A DNA stretch of 64,000 nt from Myxococcus sp. RHSTA-1-4 (GCF_020037125.1 NZ_JAIQDG010000048.1:1-64000), one strand, 5' to 3'; counted from the stretch's first letter, positions 6,582-15,709 are shown. Notes: generated from the sequence alone by a model not told the origin. A program made the numbers and translations.

Positions 6582-8770
6582 AGGTGGACCTCCAGGGTGA
6601 GCGAGGCCAGCCGAGGCGACCCCGCGGTGAAATGTCTTGCCGGCACGAGGCTGGCCGCGGCCTCCGGGTCGAAGCGCGAGCTGTAGACGAACTCGCCGTC
6701 GCGCCAGCGCGCGTCGAGCACGTTCTTCACCTCCAGCCGCACGCCCACCTCGCCCCGCCGCATGCCCAGGTGCGCGTCCGCGAGGAACACGGAGTTGCTT
6801 CGCTCGTCGAAGGGCAGGGGACGCGGGCCGAGGAACGTCAGCCCCGTGCCGATGGAGAACGTCGTGCCCGGGCCGCCCAGCCACGCCCACTCCAGCGGGC
6901 GCTCCCAGCCCACGTCCGCCCTCGACACGAGCGGCGCGAAGTAGGGCAGCAGCGTGTCCGTCTCCGTCACGTACGCGTGCGCCACCGTGGCGCTCAGCGC
7001 CGCGACGAGCCCGGGCAGCGGCCGGGCCTGAATCGCCGCGGAGACTCCCGAGCGCAGCGTCTCGCCCGTGTACACGGTGGAGCCCACCGCGTGGTCGAAG
7101 AAGAAGTCGTTGTCCACCTGCGAGCCGAAGAGGCTGAGCTGCACCGCCCAGCGCTCACCGTCACGCCGCGCGCCCAGCTCGGCGCCTCGCACGGAGACGA
7201 AGGGGGCTCGCTCTCCCTCCGACAGGCTGCGCGCCTGCGGCGAGCGGAAGCCGTCTCCGTAGCTGGCGAAGAGGCGCCAGGCCTCCGCGCCGTCCGACAG
7301 CGCGTACTCCACGCCCGCCTTCGCGCCCAGGTGCATGCCGAAGGCGCTGCGGGCGTAGCCTCGCCCGTCGTAGAAGCGCGGGTCACTGAAGGCGAGCGCG
7401 TCGAAGACCTCCACGCCCAGCGCGTCCGCCCTCCCGCCCAGGCGCAGGGCCCAGCGGCCGAGTGATACACGGGCCTCCGCCCAGCCCCACACGTCCGTCT
7501 GGGTGATGCGCGCGTCGATGTCCTCCGAGTAGAAGGTGCCGTCCGACTCGCGGTAGTGCCGCTGGGTCTGCTCCACGCCGTCACGCCGGGCGCCGAGGCC
7601 CAGCTCCAGCGCCACGGGGCGGCCGAAGGCCATCACCGTCCGGCGGTGCTCGGCGCGCGCGCCCACGGTGGTGGAGTCGTTCGTCTGCTCCAGCCCGTCT
7701 CCGCGCGCGTCCACGCGGTAGCCGGTGAAGTTGTTGCGCAGCCGCAGGTCCGAGCGGATGCCGAAGACCTCCAGCTTCGTGCGGCCCTTTCCAGTGCGCG
7801 GCAGCTCCACGCCCAGGAGGAGCTGGTGCCGCGACACCGTGCCTCCCTGCCGCCCGGTGGAGGGCGAGAAGAAGGTGCTCCGGCCCGCGAGCAGGTCGTC
7901 CTCGCGCACCACGCCCGGTGAGTCGAAGCGTGTGACGTAGCTGCCCCCGAGTGCGCGCACCGTGAGCCCGTCGCTGACCTTCGTCGTGGCCTGTGCGAGG
8001 AGGGCCGCGCGGCCGTAGCCTCGCTGCGCGCCGTAGCCCCTGCCCTCGCCCAGTTCCACCGCGGCGAAGGTGCTCTCGTCGTCACCGGGACGCACCGTGG
8101 CCACCAGCCGGCGCTGGCCGTACTGGCCCAGCGTGCCCGTAAGGTGCACTCCGGGCTCGGCCACGCCCAGGTTCATGCGCACCGTGCCGGCCACGGCGAA
8201 GTCTCCCTGGGACGCGCGGTAGGAGCCCTCCGTCACCTCGAGCGACTGCACCACTTCGGGGATGACGAAGTTGGTGTCCGCGTAGCCGAGCGCGTGGATG
8301 TGGCTCACCTCATTCACCGGCAGGCCGCCCACGTCCAGCTCCACGTCCTGCCCGTGGAGCGCGTCGAAGCCGCGCAGGAAGAGCTGGTGCGCCTTGCCTT
8401 CTCCGCTGTGCTGCGAGGCCACGAGGCCGGGCACCGCGCGGAGCAGGTCCACCGCGGACGTCCTCGGTGCCGCGTCGAGGATGTCCCGGCCCAGCGTCAC
8501 CTCGGAGGCGCTCTGCGTGGGCCTCGCGCCTCGCACCACGGTGTCGCCTGTGGATGGTGGCTCGGTGGTCGCGGTCTCGAGGTCCGGCGGTGTGGCCTGC
8601 TCCCCGGCGGGAGCTTCCGCGCTCGAGACTGGTGGATTCACCTGGGGCACTGCTTCAGAAGGCGGGCCTTCGGCCTGAGCCGGCACGGCCGGAGACACGG
8701 CGAGGACACACGCCGACAACGCGGTTGCGAAGAACACGGGCACGCAATGACAGACAGCGGCGCGGGACAC
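6578..8770 (-). CDS. TonB-dependent outer-membrane receptor
   Basis: 730 residues: an N-terminal hydrophobic signal segment (about residues 8-32), a Pro/Glu-rich linker, then the plug domain (about 75-185) with SAVDLLRAVPGL, FLRGFDALHGQD and a very characteristic EVSHIHALGYADTNF followed by EGSYRASQGDFAVAGTV, and a 22-strand-type barrel ending SLTLEVHL. This plug subtype is widespread beside small lipoproteins in Proteobacteria. It imports an unknown ligand across the outer membrane at the expense of TonB-ExbBD. The start used is GTG at 8770; no strong ribosome site is visible, and another GTG lies nine codons inside. The His-rich gene upstream and the lipoproteins downstream point to a metal or metal-chelate, by inference. 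Confidence 0.9.
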   Translation of the reverse strand: MSRAAVCHCVPVFFATALSACVLAVSPAVPAQAEGPPSEAVPQVNPPVSSAEAPAGEQATPPDLETATTEPPSTGDTVVRGARPTQSASEVTLGRDILDAAPRTSAVDLLRAVPGLVASQHSGEGKAHQLFLRGFDALHGQDVELDVGGLPVNEVSHIHALGYADTNFVIPEVVQSLEVTEGSYRASQGDFAVAGTVRMNLGVAEPGVHLTGTLGQYGQRRLVATVRPGDDESTFAAVELGEGRGYGAQRGYGRAALLAQATTKVSDGLTVRALGGSYVTRFDSPGVVREDDLLAGRSTFFSPSTGRQGGTVSRHQLLLGVELPRTGKGRTKLEVFGIRSDLRLRNNFTGYRVDARGDGLEQTNDSTTVGARAEHRRTVMAFGRPVALELGLGARRDGVEQTQRHYRESDGTFYSEDIDARITQTDVWGWAEARVSLGRWALRLGGRADALGVEVFDALAFSDPRFYDGRGYARSAFGMHLGAKAGVEYALSDGAEAWRLFASYGDGFRSPQARSLSEGERAPFVSVRGAELGARRDGERWAVQLSLFGSQVDNDFFFDHAVGSTVYTGETLRSGVSAAIQARPLPGLVAALSATVAHAYVTETDTLLPYFAPLVSRADVGWERPLEWAWLGGPGTTFSIGTGLTFLGPRPLPFDERSNSVFLADAHLGMRRGEVGVRLEVKNVLDARWRDGEFVYSSRFDPEAAASLVPARHFTAGSPRLASLTLEVHL

Positions 8771-8943
8771 CGGCCCCGGGACTCACGCACCCGTCAACGT
8801 CACGGCGCACGTGTCTCCCCGGGGGGACGGCCCCACCGGCAGACGGTTTTCAAACGCACGGATTCGCGAGCAGGCCGCGCGGGCTCCCCTTCGGCCGCGC
8901 GCAACCCCTACGCTCCTGGACACACCTCGGCTGTGCCGCCGCC

Positions 8944-9432
8944 CTACGGGCCCTGGGGCATCGCCGTCAGGCGCGGCGCGGCTCCCGGGGCGCGTGACGG
9001 CCCGCACAGCACGTCCGCCAGCCACGACACGGCGCGCACTCGCGGCGGCTTCACCACCGCCCATGCCGCCACCATCGCGTGCAGGTGCTCCACCGAGCCC
9101 GTCAGGTGCTGGTGCCCGTCCGGCCCGTGCCCGTCTTCCGGCGCGCGGGGACGGGAGTCCTCGCCATGGCCCGTGCCGTCATGCTGCTCCGCCCGTGCGT
9201 GAGCCTTCTTCGCGCCCCCGGACGCGTCGCCCGAAGCCCGCGCGCCAGGCCCGGCCCCGTGCGAATGCGCCTCGTCACCCGGTCCATGGGCGTGGGTGTG
9301 CTGGCGAGCCACACCGTGCCGGCCGCCCCCGTGTCCCACCACCGCGTGCACCACGGGTGCGACCGCGAGCCCGTACACCAGGACCATCAGTCCCAGGCAC
9401 GCCAGGTCTCGTCGGTCATGGCGGTTGAGCAA
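8944..9432 (-). CDS. Histidine-rich membrane-anchored protein, putative metal binding
   Basis: About 160 residues. A single hydrophobic helix, GLMVLVYGLAVAPVVHAVVG, is followed by a very His-rich region (HTHAHGPGDEAHSHG, then HDGTGHGED, then DGHGPDGHQH) and a C-terminal segment with SVEHLHAMVAAW and WLADVLCG. The His clusters are typical of proteins that bind zinc, nickel, cobalt or copper. The start is uncertain: a TTG at 9432 is given here, an ATG at 9387 begins inside the hydrophobic helix, and the frame is open to 9618. It lies 173 bases upstream of the TonB receptor on the same strand, so it is probably the first gene of that operon. Confidence 0.68.
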   Translation of the reverse strand: MLNRHDRRDLACLGLMVLVYGLAVAPVVHAVVGHGGGRHGVARQHTHAHGPGDEAHSHGAGPGARASGDASGGAKKAHARAEQHDGTGHGEDSRPRAPEDGHGPDGHQHLTGSVEHLHAMVAAWAVVKPPRVRAVSWLADVLCGPSRAPGAAPRLTAMPQGP

Positions 9433-9630
9433 GGCGGTGCGGACCGGGGAGGAGGGGAGGGGCGGCCGCCTCCTAGCCGTCTTCCCCAGGACACGCAAGG
9501 CGGCAGCCGCCACCGGATGACCCCTGCAAGACACCCCGCAGCCCTCACGGAGGGTGCGCCTTGTAGAGCCCTTGACGCGGCGCATTGAATTCCACTGCCG
9601 GGACGTCGCCCCAGTCATTAAACTCTCTGC

Positions 9631-11331
9631 GTGCGTTCCGAATCATCCGCCGCGCTCCGACAGCCGTCCTCCGAGGGCGACGTCCCACCACCTCCGCCCC
9701 GCGCGGACCGCCTGCGTGCCCTCGCCACCGAGGAGTTCGACCTCCTCGTCATCGGCGGAGGTGTCACCGGCTCCGGCTCCGCCCGCGACGCGGCCCTGCG
9801 CGGCCTCAAGGTGGCCCTCGTCGAGCGCGAGGACTTCGCCAGCGGCACTTCCAGCCGCTCCTCGCGCCTCATCCACGGTGGCCTGCGCTACCTGGAGCAC
9901 GGCCACCTGGGGCTCGTGTTCGAATCCAGCATCGAGCGCCGGCGCCTGCTGCAGCTCGCCCCGCACCTGGTGCGGCCCCTGGCCTTCATCTGGCCCGTCT
10001 ACGAAGGCGCCCGCGTCCCCCGGTGGAAGCTCAACGCGGGCCTCATGCTCTATGACGCCCTCTCGCTCTTCCGGAACGTGAAGGGCTACCAGCGGCTCAA
10101 CCTCAAGCAGGTGCAGGAGGCCGAGCCCGGCCTGCGCACCGACGGTCTCAAGGGCGGCGCGCGCTACTACGACGCCGCCACCGACGATGCGCGCCTCACC
10201 CTGGCCAATGCCGTGGGTGCCTCCGAGGCCGGCGCCATCGTCCTCAACCATGCTTCCGTGCGGCAGCTCGTCCTGCACGAGGGGCAGGCTCGCGGCGCCG
10301 TGGTGGTGGACCACCTCTCCGGCCAGGAAGTCACCGTGCGCGCCCGCGCCATCGTCAACGCCACCGGCCCGTGGAGTGACGAAATCCGCCGCCTCGACGC
10401 TCCCGATGGAACGAGCCCCGCGGTGCGCGGCAGCAAGGGCGTCCACATCGCCGTGCCGCGCGAGCGCCTGGGGCACCAGGACGCCCTCACGCTGCTGTCC
10501 CCCAAGGACGGCCGCGTCATGTTCGTGCTGCCCGCCGAGGGCTTCACCATCATCGGCACCACGGAGACGTCCACTCGCGCCCATCCGGCCGAGGTGCGCG
10601 CCAGCGAGGCGGACGTGGCCTACCTCCTCGAGTCCGCCAACGCCTTCTTCCCCGCCGCGAAGCTCACGCGTGACGACGTGGTGAGCGCCTGGGCCGGCAT
10701 CCGTCCCCTGGTCGCCAGCGGCTACCACGGACGGCAGGCCGACGCGGGCAGCGCCAGCCGCGAGCACGCCATCGACGTGAGTCCCTCCGGCGTGCTGGCC
10801 ATCAGCGGCGGCAAGCTCACCACCTACCGCGTCATGGCTCGCGACGTGGTGGACGCGGTGGAGCGCCACCTGGGCCAGGCCCGCCGCAAGTCCCCCACCG
10901 AGACGCTGCCCCTGCCCGGTGGCGCCATCCCCAACCTGGAGGCCGAGTTCTCAGCGGCCCGCGCCGAGGTGGGGGACGACGCCACCGCCGTCCATCTGGT
11001 GCGCGCCTACGGCAACCGCTGGCGCCGCGTGTGGGCCTTGACTCGTGAGGACTCCTCGCTGGCCCGGCCGCTCGCCGAGGGCCTGCCCTACCGCGCCGCC
11101 GAGGCCGCCTGGGGCGCCACCCACGAGTTCGCACTCACCTTGTCCGACCTGCTCATCCGGCGCCTCAAGGTGGCCTTCGAGACGCGGGATTTGGGCCGCG
11201 CCGCCGCCCGGGTGGCCGCCGGGGTGATGGCACCACGCCTGGGGTGGGACGCCGCCGAGACGCAGCGGCAGCTCGCCACGTACGAGGCCGACGCGCTGCG
11301 CATCTTCGGAGTCGACAGCGCGGATGCCTGA
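9631..11331 (+). CDS. glpD: Aerobic glycerol-3-phosphate dehydrogenase
   Basis: 566 residues. Oxidises sn-glycerol 3-phosphate to dihydroxyacetone phosphate, passing electrons to quinone at the cytoplasmic membrane. The FAD-binding GGGVTG is at residues 42-47, followed by the family signature FASGTSSRSSRLIHGGLRY read in pieces (FASGTSSRSS; RLIHGGLRYLEHG). Later IVNATGPWSD and ISGGKLTTYR match the FAD-binding and C-terminal cap regions. Length is slightly above the usual 500-550 because of a Pro-rich N-terminal extension. It starts with GTG at 9631. No glpK or glpF is adjacent, so it is encoded as a single gene between unrelated neighbours. Confidence 0.93.
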   Translation: MRSESSAALRQPSSEGDVPPPPPRADRLRALATEEFDLLVIGGGVTGSGSARDAALRGLKVALVEREDFASGTSSRSSRLIHGGLRYLEHGHLGLVFESSIERRRLLQLAPHLVRPLAFIWPVYEGARVPRWKLNAGLMLYDALSLFRNVKGYQRLNLKQVQEAEPGLRTDGLKGGARYYDAATDDARLTLANAVGASEAGAIVLNHASVRQLVLHEGQARGAVVVDHLSGQEVTVRARAIVNATGPWSDEIRRLDAPDGTSPAVRGSKGVHIAVPRERLGHQDALTLLSPKDGRVMFVLPAEGFTIIGTTETSTRAHPAEVRASEADVAYLLESANAFFPAAKLTRDDVVSAWAGIRPLVASGYHGRQADAGSASREHAIDVSPSGVLAISGGKLTTYRVMARDVVDAVERHLGQARRKSPTETLPLPGGAIPNLEAEFSAARAEVGDDATAVHLVRAYGNRWRRVWALTREDSSLARPLAEGLPYRAAEAAWGATHEFALTLSDLLIRRLKVAFETRDLGRAAARVAAGVMAPRLGWDAAETQRQLATYEADALRIFGVDSADA

Positions 11332-11558
11332 TACCGGAGGTTCCGGCCGCCGGAACGTCCGTCTCTCCACTTCTCCAACCTCAAGAGTCCCTCGAGCCCG
11401 TCGCGCGTCGGACAGGCGCGCGAGCAGCCGGCTGGCTGGCGTGCTTAACTTGCGTCTCGGGAACGGGACACGCTGTGCTCTCGTTCCCACCGGCCCTCCG
11501 TGCCGGAAAGGGCGCCGCACACCACCCGCTGGCCGGGGCGTTTTTGAGGAGAACGAAA

Positions 11559-13331
11559 ATGAAGCGTTGGGTCTGGCTCGGGCTGGTCGGAGGACTGGTG
11601 GCTTGTAAAGAGGACCCTGTCGAGCCCCAGGTCTGCCCGGGTACGGAGGTGGTGGGGCAGTCGCTGCCCAGGGCCCGCGCCCAGAAGCTGGCGGTGGATG
11701 ACGGCCTGGAGCCGGTGCTCATCATCTACAAGCCCCGGGTGTCCGGCAGTGCCCTGTCCAACGCGGATGCGTTCGCCGCCAGCGTCAAGCGCCTTGGCGG
11801 CCGGGTGAAGAGCACCTTCCCCAGCCTGAACGTGGTGGCCGCGCGGGTGTCGCCGGAGGTTCGTGAGGCCCTCTCCCGCGACCCGGACGTGGAGCGGGTG
11901 GAGCCCGACCGCGTGGTTCGCGCTTTCGGGATGCCTCGGCTGTCCCCCCTCGCCTTGCAGGGGGCCGCGCCCAACCGCACCGGCTCCGCGGGCGAGTACA
12001 CCGACGGCCTGAAGATGGTGCAGGCGCCCGCGGTCTGGGATGCCAACAACGACGGCGTGCTGGACGACGGCGCTCCCTCGGGCACCGGCATCAAGGTGTG
12101 CGTCATCGACAGCGGTTGGGACCCCCGTCACCCGGAGCTGGCGGCGGCGGTCGTCGGCCAGAAGGACTTCATCGACGGTGACGAGGAGGCGTACGACCAG
12201 AACAAGAGCGAGGATGGCACGGTGACGTGGGGCGGCGGACACGGCACGCACACCGCGGGCACCATCGGCGCGCAGCTCGGCGCGGGCGGGCGCGTGTTGC
12301 CGGGCTACGAGCCCAACGGCGTGGCGGGCGTGGCGCCCACGGTGTCGCTGCTGATTGCGCGCGTGCTGGACGTGGAAGGCAACGGCAGCACGTCCGACGT
12401 CATCAACGCCATGACCTGGTGCGTGGCGCAGGGGGCGAACATCGCCTCGCTGTCGCTGGGCTCGGCGCAACCCAGCGAGTCCGAGGAAAAGGCCTTCATC
12501 GCGGCGGTCCAGCAGAACGTGCTGTCCATCGCCGCCACCGGCAACTCTGGCGCGCCCAAGGTGTCCTATCCTGCGGGTTACGCCTCTGTCATCGCGGTGG
12601 GGGCTATCGACTCCAATAGCCAGTGGGCGAGCTTCTCGCAGTACGGCCCGGAGGTCTCGCTGGTGGCGCCGGGGGTGAACGTGCTGAGCACCACCATCGT
12701 GGGGGCCTCTCCGTTCGGGGCCGTCGACGCGGCGGGCACGCCCTTCACGTCCAATCCCCTGGAGTACTCGGCCATCGGCAAGTACTCGGGCAAGCTCATC
12801 CACTGTGGCCTGGGGGACAGCCTCGCCGCCTGTGGCGAGGAGGCCACCTGCTCCGGGTTCGTGGCGTACGTGGACCGCGGCGGCGGCATCTTCTTCGAGG
12901 AGAAGGCGCGCCACGCCATCCAGGCGGGGGCCAAGGCCGTCATCATCGGTAACAACGAGGCGGGTGAGGGGGCGGGCAACTTCACGCTCACCACCCCCAA
13001 CTTCCCCTGGGTGCCCACGACGTCCATCTCCCTCGAGGACGCGGCGAGCCTGAAGGGGTTCGTGGGACAGGACGTGACGGTGGACGTCTCCGGCGTGGAC
13101 TACCTCGTCCAGACGGGGACCTCCATGGCCACGCCCCACGTGGCCGGCGTGGCCGCGCTCGTGCGGAGCGCGCGCCCGGACCTCGACGTCGCCAAGGTGC
13201 GCGAGGCGCTGGAGAAGAGCGCCAGGAAGCTGAGCTCGGTGCCGCGGGACCCCCAGTACGGCTTCGGCCTGGTGCAGGCCAAGGCCGCCATTGATTACGC
13301 CAACGCGAACTTCCAACCCGCGCAGCCGTGA
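11559..13331 (+). CDS. S8 family serine protease (subtilase) lipoprotein with PA domain
   Basis: 590 residues. MKRWVWLGLVGGLVACKED is a lipoprotein signal (lipobox LVAC, Cys16). Residues about 50-120 form an I9-type inhibitory prodomain. The catalytic domain has Asp184 (VIDSGWD), His228 (GGGHGTHTAG), oxyanion Asn in AATGNSG and Ser522 (GTSMATPHVAG). Between about 380 and 510 a protease-associated (PA) domain is inserted, seen from CSGFVAYVDRGG and AVIIGNNEAGEG, usual in cucumisin-like subtilases where it helps bind substrate. The ATG at 11559 has GAGGAG upstream; the longer frame from 11244 overlaps glpD and is rejected. It is expected at the cell surface, degrading protein as prey or debris. 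Followed by a strong hairpin. Confidence 0.92.
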   Translation: MKRWVWLGLVGGLVACKEDPVEPQVCPGTEVVGQSLPRARAQKLAVDDGLEPVLIIYKPRVSGSALSNADAFAASVKRLGGRVKSTFPSLNVVAARVSPEVREALSRDPDVERVEPDRVVRAFGMPRLSPLALQGAAPNRTGSAGEYTDGLKMVQAPAVWDANNDGVLDDGAPSGTGIKVCVIDSGWDPRHPELAAAVVGQKDFIDGDEEAYDQNKSEDGTVTWGGGHGTHTAGTIGAQLGAGGRVLPGYEPNGVAGVAPTVSLLIARVLDVEGNGSTSDVINAMTWCVAQGANIASLSLGSAQPSESEEKAFIAAVQQNVLSIAATGNSGAPKVSYPAGYASVIAVGAIDSNSQWASFSQYGPEVSLVAPGVNVLSTTIVGASPFGAVDAAGTPFTSNPLEYSAIGKYSGKLIHCGLGDSLAACGEEATCSGFVAYVDRGGGIFFEEKARHAIQAGAKAVIIGNNEAGEGAGNFTLTTPNFPWVPTTSISLEDAASLKGFVGQDVTVDVSGVDYLVQTGTSMATPHVAGVAALVRSARPDLDVAKVREALEKSARKLSSVPRDPQYGFGLVQAKAAIDYANANFQPAQP

Positions 13332-13367
13332 GGCTGAGCTGGGCGCTTCAGGCGATTGAGGATGCAA

Positions 13368-13401
13368 GGGCCCCCGGCGCCGCGTCAGGCTCCGGGGGCT
13401 C
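13368..13401. terminator. Bidirectional terminator after subtilase and anti-sigma genes
   Basis: GGGCCCCCGG at 13368-13377 pairs with CCGGGGGCTC at 13392-13401 (one G-T wobble), 14-base loop, then CTTCGTTT on the plus strand. It lies between two convergent stops at 13331 and 13429. Confidence 0.7.
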
Positions 13402-13428
13402 TTCGTTTCCGGCGGATGATGCGAAGGG

Positions 13429-13923
13429 TCAGCGCAGGGGGAGCCGGGGCGAGGCCACGAGGCATGCGCCCACGGAGGCCTCCAGCGCGGCGACGGCCTC
13501 TCGCGAGGGGTCCTCGCAGGCCTCACCGGCCAGGGCGGTGGCGAGCACGTCGCGGCTCCAGGAGGGCTCCTCGCCGGTGGACGTGGTGGGCCCCGCCTGC
13601 ATCATGCTGAGGCCGACGAAGGCCACCGCGGCGGCGGCGCCCATCATCATCTTCCCCCAGTTCGTCCAGGTGCCCGGGAGGGGGACCCAGCGCTGCACGG
13701 GGGGCCGTGCCAGCCGGGCCTCCAGCGCGGAGAAGCTCAGAGTGGGGCGGGAGGGCGTGCGGCGCGCTCGCTGCGCCATCCACCCACGCTCCAGCCGGAG
13801 CCACGACAGCGCATGCCGGCACGCGGGGCACATGTCCGCGTGGGCGCTCACTCGGGCCGCGTCCTCGGGCGGCAGCTCGCCGGCCAGCAGTGCGTCCAGT
13901 TCATGCTCACGGCAGGCGCTCAT
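13429..13923 (-). CDS. Anti-sigma factor with zinc-finger (zf-HC2) and one membrane helix
   Basis: 164 residues. The N-terminus has H-x(3)-C-x(2)-C spacing typical of zinc-binding anti-sigma domains: EHELDALLAGELP, then VSAHADMCPACRHAL (H28, C32, C35). A single membrane segment, MMMGAAAAVAFVGLSMMQAG, lies near residues 93-112, followed by a short exported tail of about 50 residues with a Cys pair (GEACED, GACLV). Its ATG overlaps the sigma-factor stop (ATGA), so sigma and anti-sigma are made together. It should hold the ECF sigma factor at the membrane until a signal is received. Confidence 0.88.
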   Translation of the reverse strand: MSACREHELDALLAGELPPEDAARVSAHADMCPACRHALSWLRLERGWMAQRARRTPSRPTLSFSALEARLARPPVQRWVPLPGTWTNWGKMMMGAAAAVAFVGLSMMQAGPTTSTGEEPSWSRDVLATALAGEACEDPSREAVAALEASVGACLVASPRLPLR

Positions 13924-14510
13924 GGCCGACCTCCGACGTGGCCGGAGAGCTGCTCGCGGAGCTGCAACCTCGCCCGGTGGATTTCGTTCTTCACCTTCTG
14001 CAGCGGCCAGCCCATGACCGAGGCAATCTCCTCGTAGGGGAGCCCGTGGTCGATGCGCAGCAGCAGCGCCGCGCGCCGCTCCTCGCGCAGCATTCCCAGC
14101 GCGTCCGCCAGCAGGCCCTCCAGCTCCCGGTCCAGCAGCAGGTCCTCCGGTGTGGGCGTGGGGAGCACCGCCTCCACGCGGCTGGCGTGTTCCTCGTCGT
14201 CCACGTCCACGTGCAGGCCCCGGTGGCGCCGGGACTCCAGGTACACGTGACGGGCAATGCCCAGCAGCCACGCGCCGAGCCGGTCCTCGTCTCGCAACGC
14301 GCCGAGCCTCCCGTGGGCGCGGACGAAGGTCTCCTGCGTCGCCTCGTCCGCGGCGGCCTCGTCCCGCAGCAGGTCTTTGAGGAAACGCCAGACGCCGGGG
14401 GCGTGGCGCTCGAAGAGGGTGCGGAAGGCGGCGGGGTCTCCGGTGCGCGCACGGCGCAGCAGGGCTCGCTCCCTGTCCATGTCGGACGGGGGCACACCTG
14501 CTAGCACCAT
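13920..14510 (-). CDS. ECF RNA polymerase sigma factor (sigma-70 family)
   Basis: About 196 residues from the ATG at 14510; a GTG at 14534 would add eight residues and an ATG at 14480 would remove ten. Region 2 is seen as FRTLFERHAPGVWRFL and ADEATQETFVRAH (residues about 30-80), and region 4 as MLREERRAALLLRIDHGLPYEEIASVMGW and KVKNEIHRARLQLRE (about 140-185). There is a linker with DVDVDDEEH between. It directs polymerase to promoters of an envelope or stress regulon, controlled by the anti-sigma encoded immediately downstream with a 4-base overlap. No target promoter could be identified. Confidence 0.9.
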   Translation of the reverse strand: MVLAGVPPSDMDRERALLRRARTGDPAAFRTLFERHAPGVWRFLKDLLRDEAAADEATQETFVRAHGRLGALRDEDRLGAWLLGIARHVYLESRRHRGLHVDVDDEEHASRVEAVLPTPTPEDLLLDRELEGLLADALGMLREERRAALLLRIDHGLPYEEIASVMGWPLQKVKNEIHRARLQLREQLSGHVGGRP

Positions 14511-14711
14511 TTTCACCGCGGAAAGAAGAGCCACGGTTCCACCGTGTCACGAGCCGGCCCGGAGTTTCACCGGCCCGTGCTTTTTTCTCCAGGCCACCGG
14601 GGAGGGGCGGCCGCCCTTCGTACCTCGCGTGTCGGGCGCCCCGGCGAATCCACTGGAGAAGAGGCCGTACAATGACTTCTCTTCAATGCTGGACCCGGGG
14701 GAGGACTTCCC

Positions 14712-15182
14712 ATGCGCAGGTTGCTGGAAACACTTCTTGGCGTGGGGGCCCTGGGAGGATTCGTGGTCCTGGTGGCCGTTTTCCCCCCGACCCCATCCGT
14801 CACGGTCCAGGTTGACTCGGAGCTGGTGGTGCGTGGCGGCGTGGATGAGACCTGCCTGGCGCGTCACTTCGCAGACGCCTCTGTCCGCGGTTGGTATGTC
14901 ATGCCCGTGGACGACGTGTTCGGGCCTGACAGGAACTTCGGTGGGGAGATTGGAATCCAGGTCGCCGGCTCTGATCGTCAGACCACGACCCTCCGAGTCG
15001 TATCGGAGGCAAGGGCGAACGCCCGCTCGTTATCGCCCGAAGAGTGGCGTAACGCGGAGAAGAACAATGCGTTGGCCATCGAGAGGATTCTCAGCCAGTG
15101 CGTGCCAGCGGAGAACGTTGTTTCCAGGTCCTGCATCCGCAGGGGACATCCTTCATCCGCGGTATGTGGAGCGGGCGTATGA
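14712..15182 (+). CDS. Small exported or anchored protein, paralogue 1
   Basis: 156 residues with an N-terminal hydrophobic helix (LLGVGALGGFVVLVAVF) that is a signal anchor, and a mature domain containing VTVQVDSELVVRGG, SLSPEEWRNAEKNN and two Cys near the end (LSQCVPAENVVSRSC). The same order occurs in the next gene, with VTVDSEVAEAC, YTADELAAAED and ACVPSDKVLSSSC, so the two are a divergent tandem duplication. GGGGAGGAC precedes the ATG at 14712. The paired Cys are conserved between copies and probably form a disulfide. No family recognised; function unknown. Confidence 0.7.
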   Translation: MRRLLETLLGVGALGGFVVLVAVFPPTPSVTVQVDSELVVRGGVDETCLARHFADASVRGWYVMPVDDVFGPDRNFGGEIGIQVAGSDRQTTTLRVVSEARANARSLSPEEWRNAEKNNALAIERILSQCVPAENVVSRSCIRRGHPSSAVCGAGV

Positions 15183-15652
15183 CTCACCTCGGTTCTCGAC
15201 GCTGGAGCATCGCCGCGGCGGCTGGCTCATGCCTGCTGCTCATGGGCTGCGATGAGACGGAAGGTCTCTACCGCACCGTCACCGTCGATTCCGAAGTGGC
15301 GGAAGCCTGTATCCACACGGCACTGGAGGCGGTGCCTGGAGCTACCCTTTCGGGTGATGGCACACGGTGGTCCGTCCGGTTGCCGGGGAATGCCGATGCG
15401 ACGCTGGACCCTTCCGTCGTGCTGACCCGGAAGGGCTCGCTCATGAAGCTCGAGGTGTTCGTGGGGCGAATCGTTCCAGGCCGCGGGCGATACACCGCTG
15501 ACGAGCTTGCCGCCGCCGAGGACGCCACCGAGCGACTCATGCGGGCCGTGACCCTGGCCTGCGTGCCTTCGGACAAGGTGCTTTCTTCTTCCTGCGAGGT
15601 GAAGGCACGCGCTCGTCAGAGTGGGGAGTGTCAGCGCGAAGGGGCTCGCTGA
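15179..15652 (+). CDS. Small lipoprotein, paralogue 2
   Basis: 157 residues. The start at 15179 overlaps the stop of the previous gene (ATGA). The N-terminus is a lipoprotein signal ending LLLMGCDET. The mature domain repeats the order of its neighbour: VTVDSEV, Cys, then YTADELAAAEDATERLM, then ACVPSDKVLSSSCEV. Compared with copy 1 it has a proper lipobox, while copy 1 has only a hydrophobic anchor, so the products may sit in different membranes. Sequence identity is low outside the motifs, suggesting an old duplication. Function unknown. Confidence 0.72.
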   Translation: MTHLGSRRWSIAAAAGSCLLLMGCDETEGLYRTVTVDSEVAEACIHTALEAVPGATLSGDGTRWSVRLPGNADATLDPSVVLTRKGSLMKLEVFVGRIVPGRGRYTADELAAAEDATERLMRAVTLACVPSDKVLSSSCEVKARARQSGECQREGAR

Positions 15653-15709
15653 ACGCCCGCTCGCGCCGGTGACCGCTCGCGTGCGGCTCACCGGACGCGA
15701 GTGCCGTGC

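Noticed and set aside
9440-9590. Possible cobalamin riboswitch upstream of the His-rich gene
   Set aside because: On the minus strand CGGCTGCCGCC and GGCTAGGAGG vaguely recall the B12 box (AGCCAGGAGACC), but the conserved core GGGAA and AACTG segments are missing and the length is far too short. A covariance-model search would settle it.
11244-11558. 105-residue N-terminal extension of the subtilase
   Set aside because: It overlaps glpD, has no signal, and the lipoprotein signal with a strong ribosome site begins at 11559.
13429-14550. A 373-residue frame continuous with the anti-sigma gene
   Set aside because: The upstream part is the shadow of the ECF sigma gene in another frame; the ATGA overlap gives the correct start at 13923.
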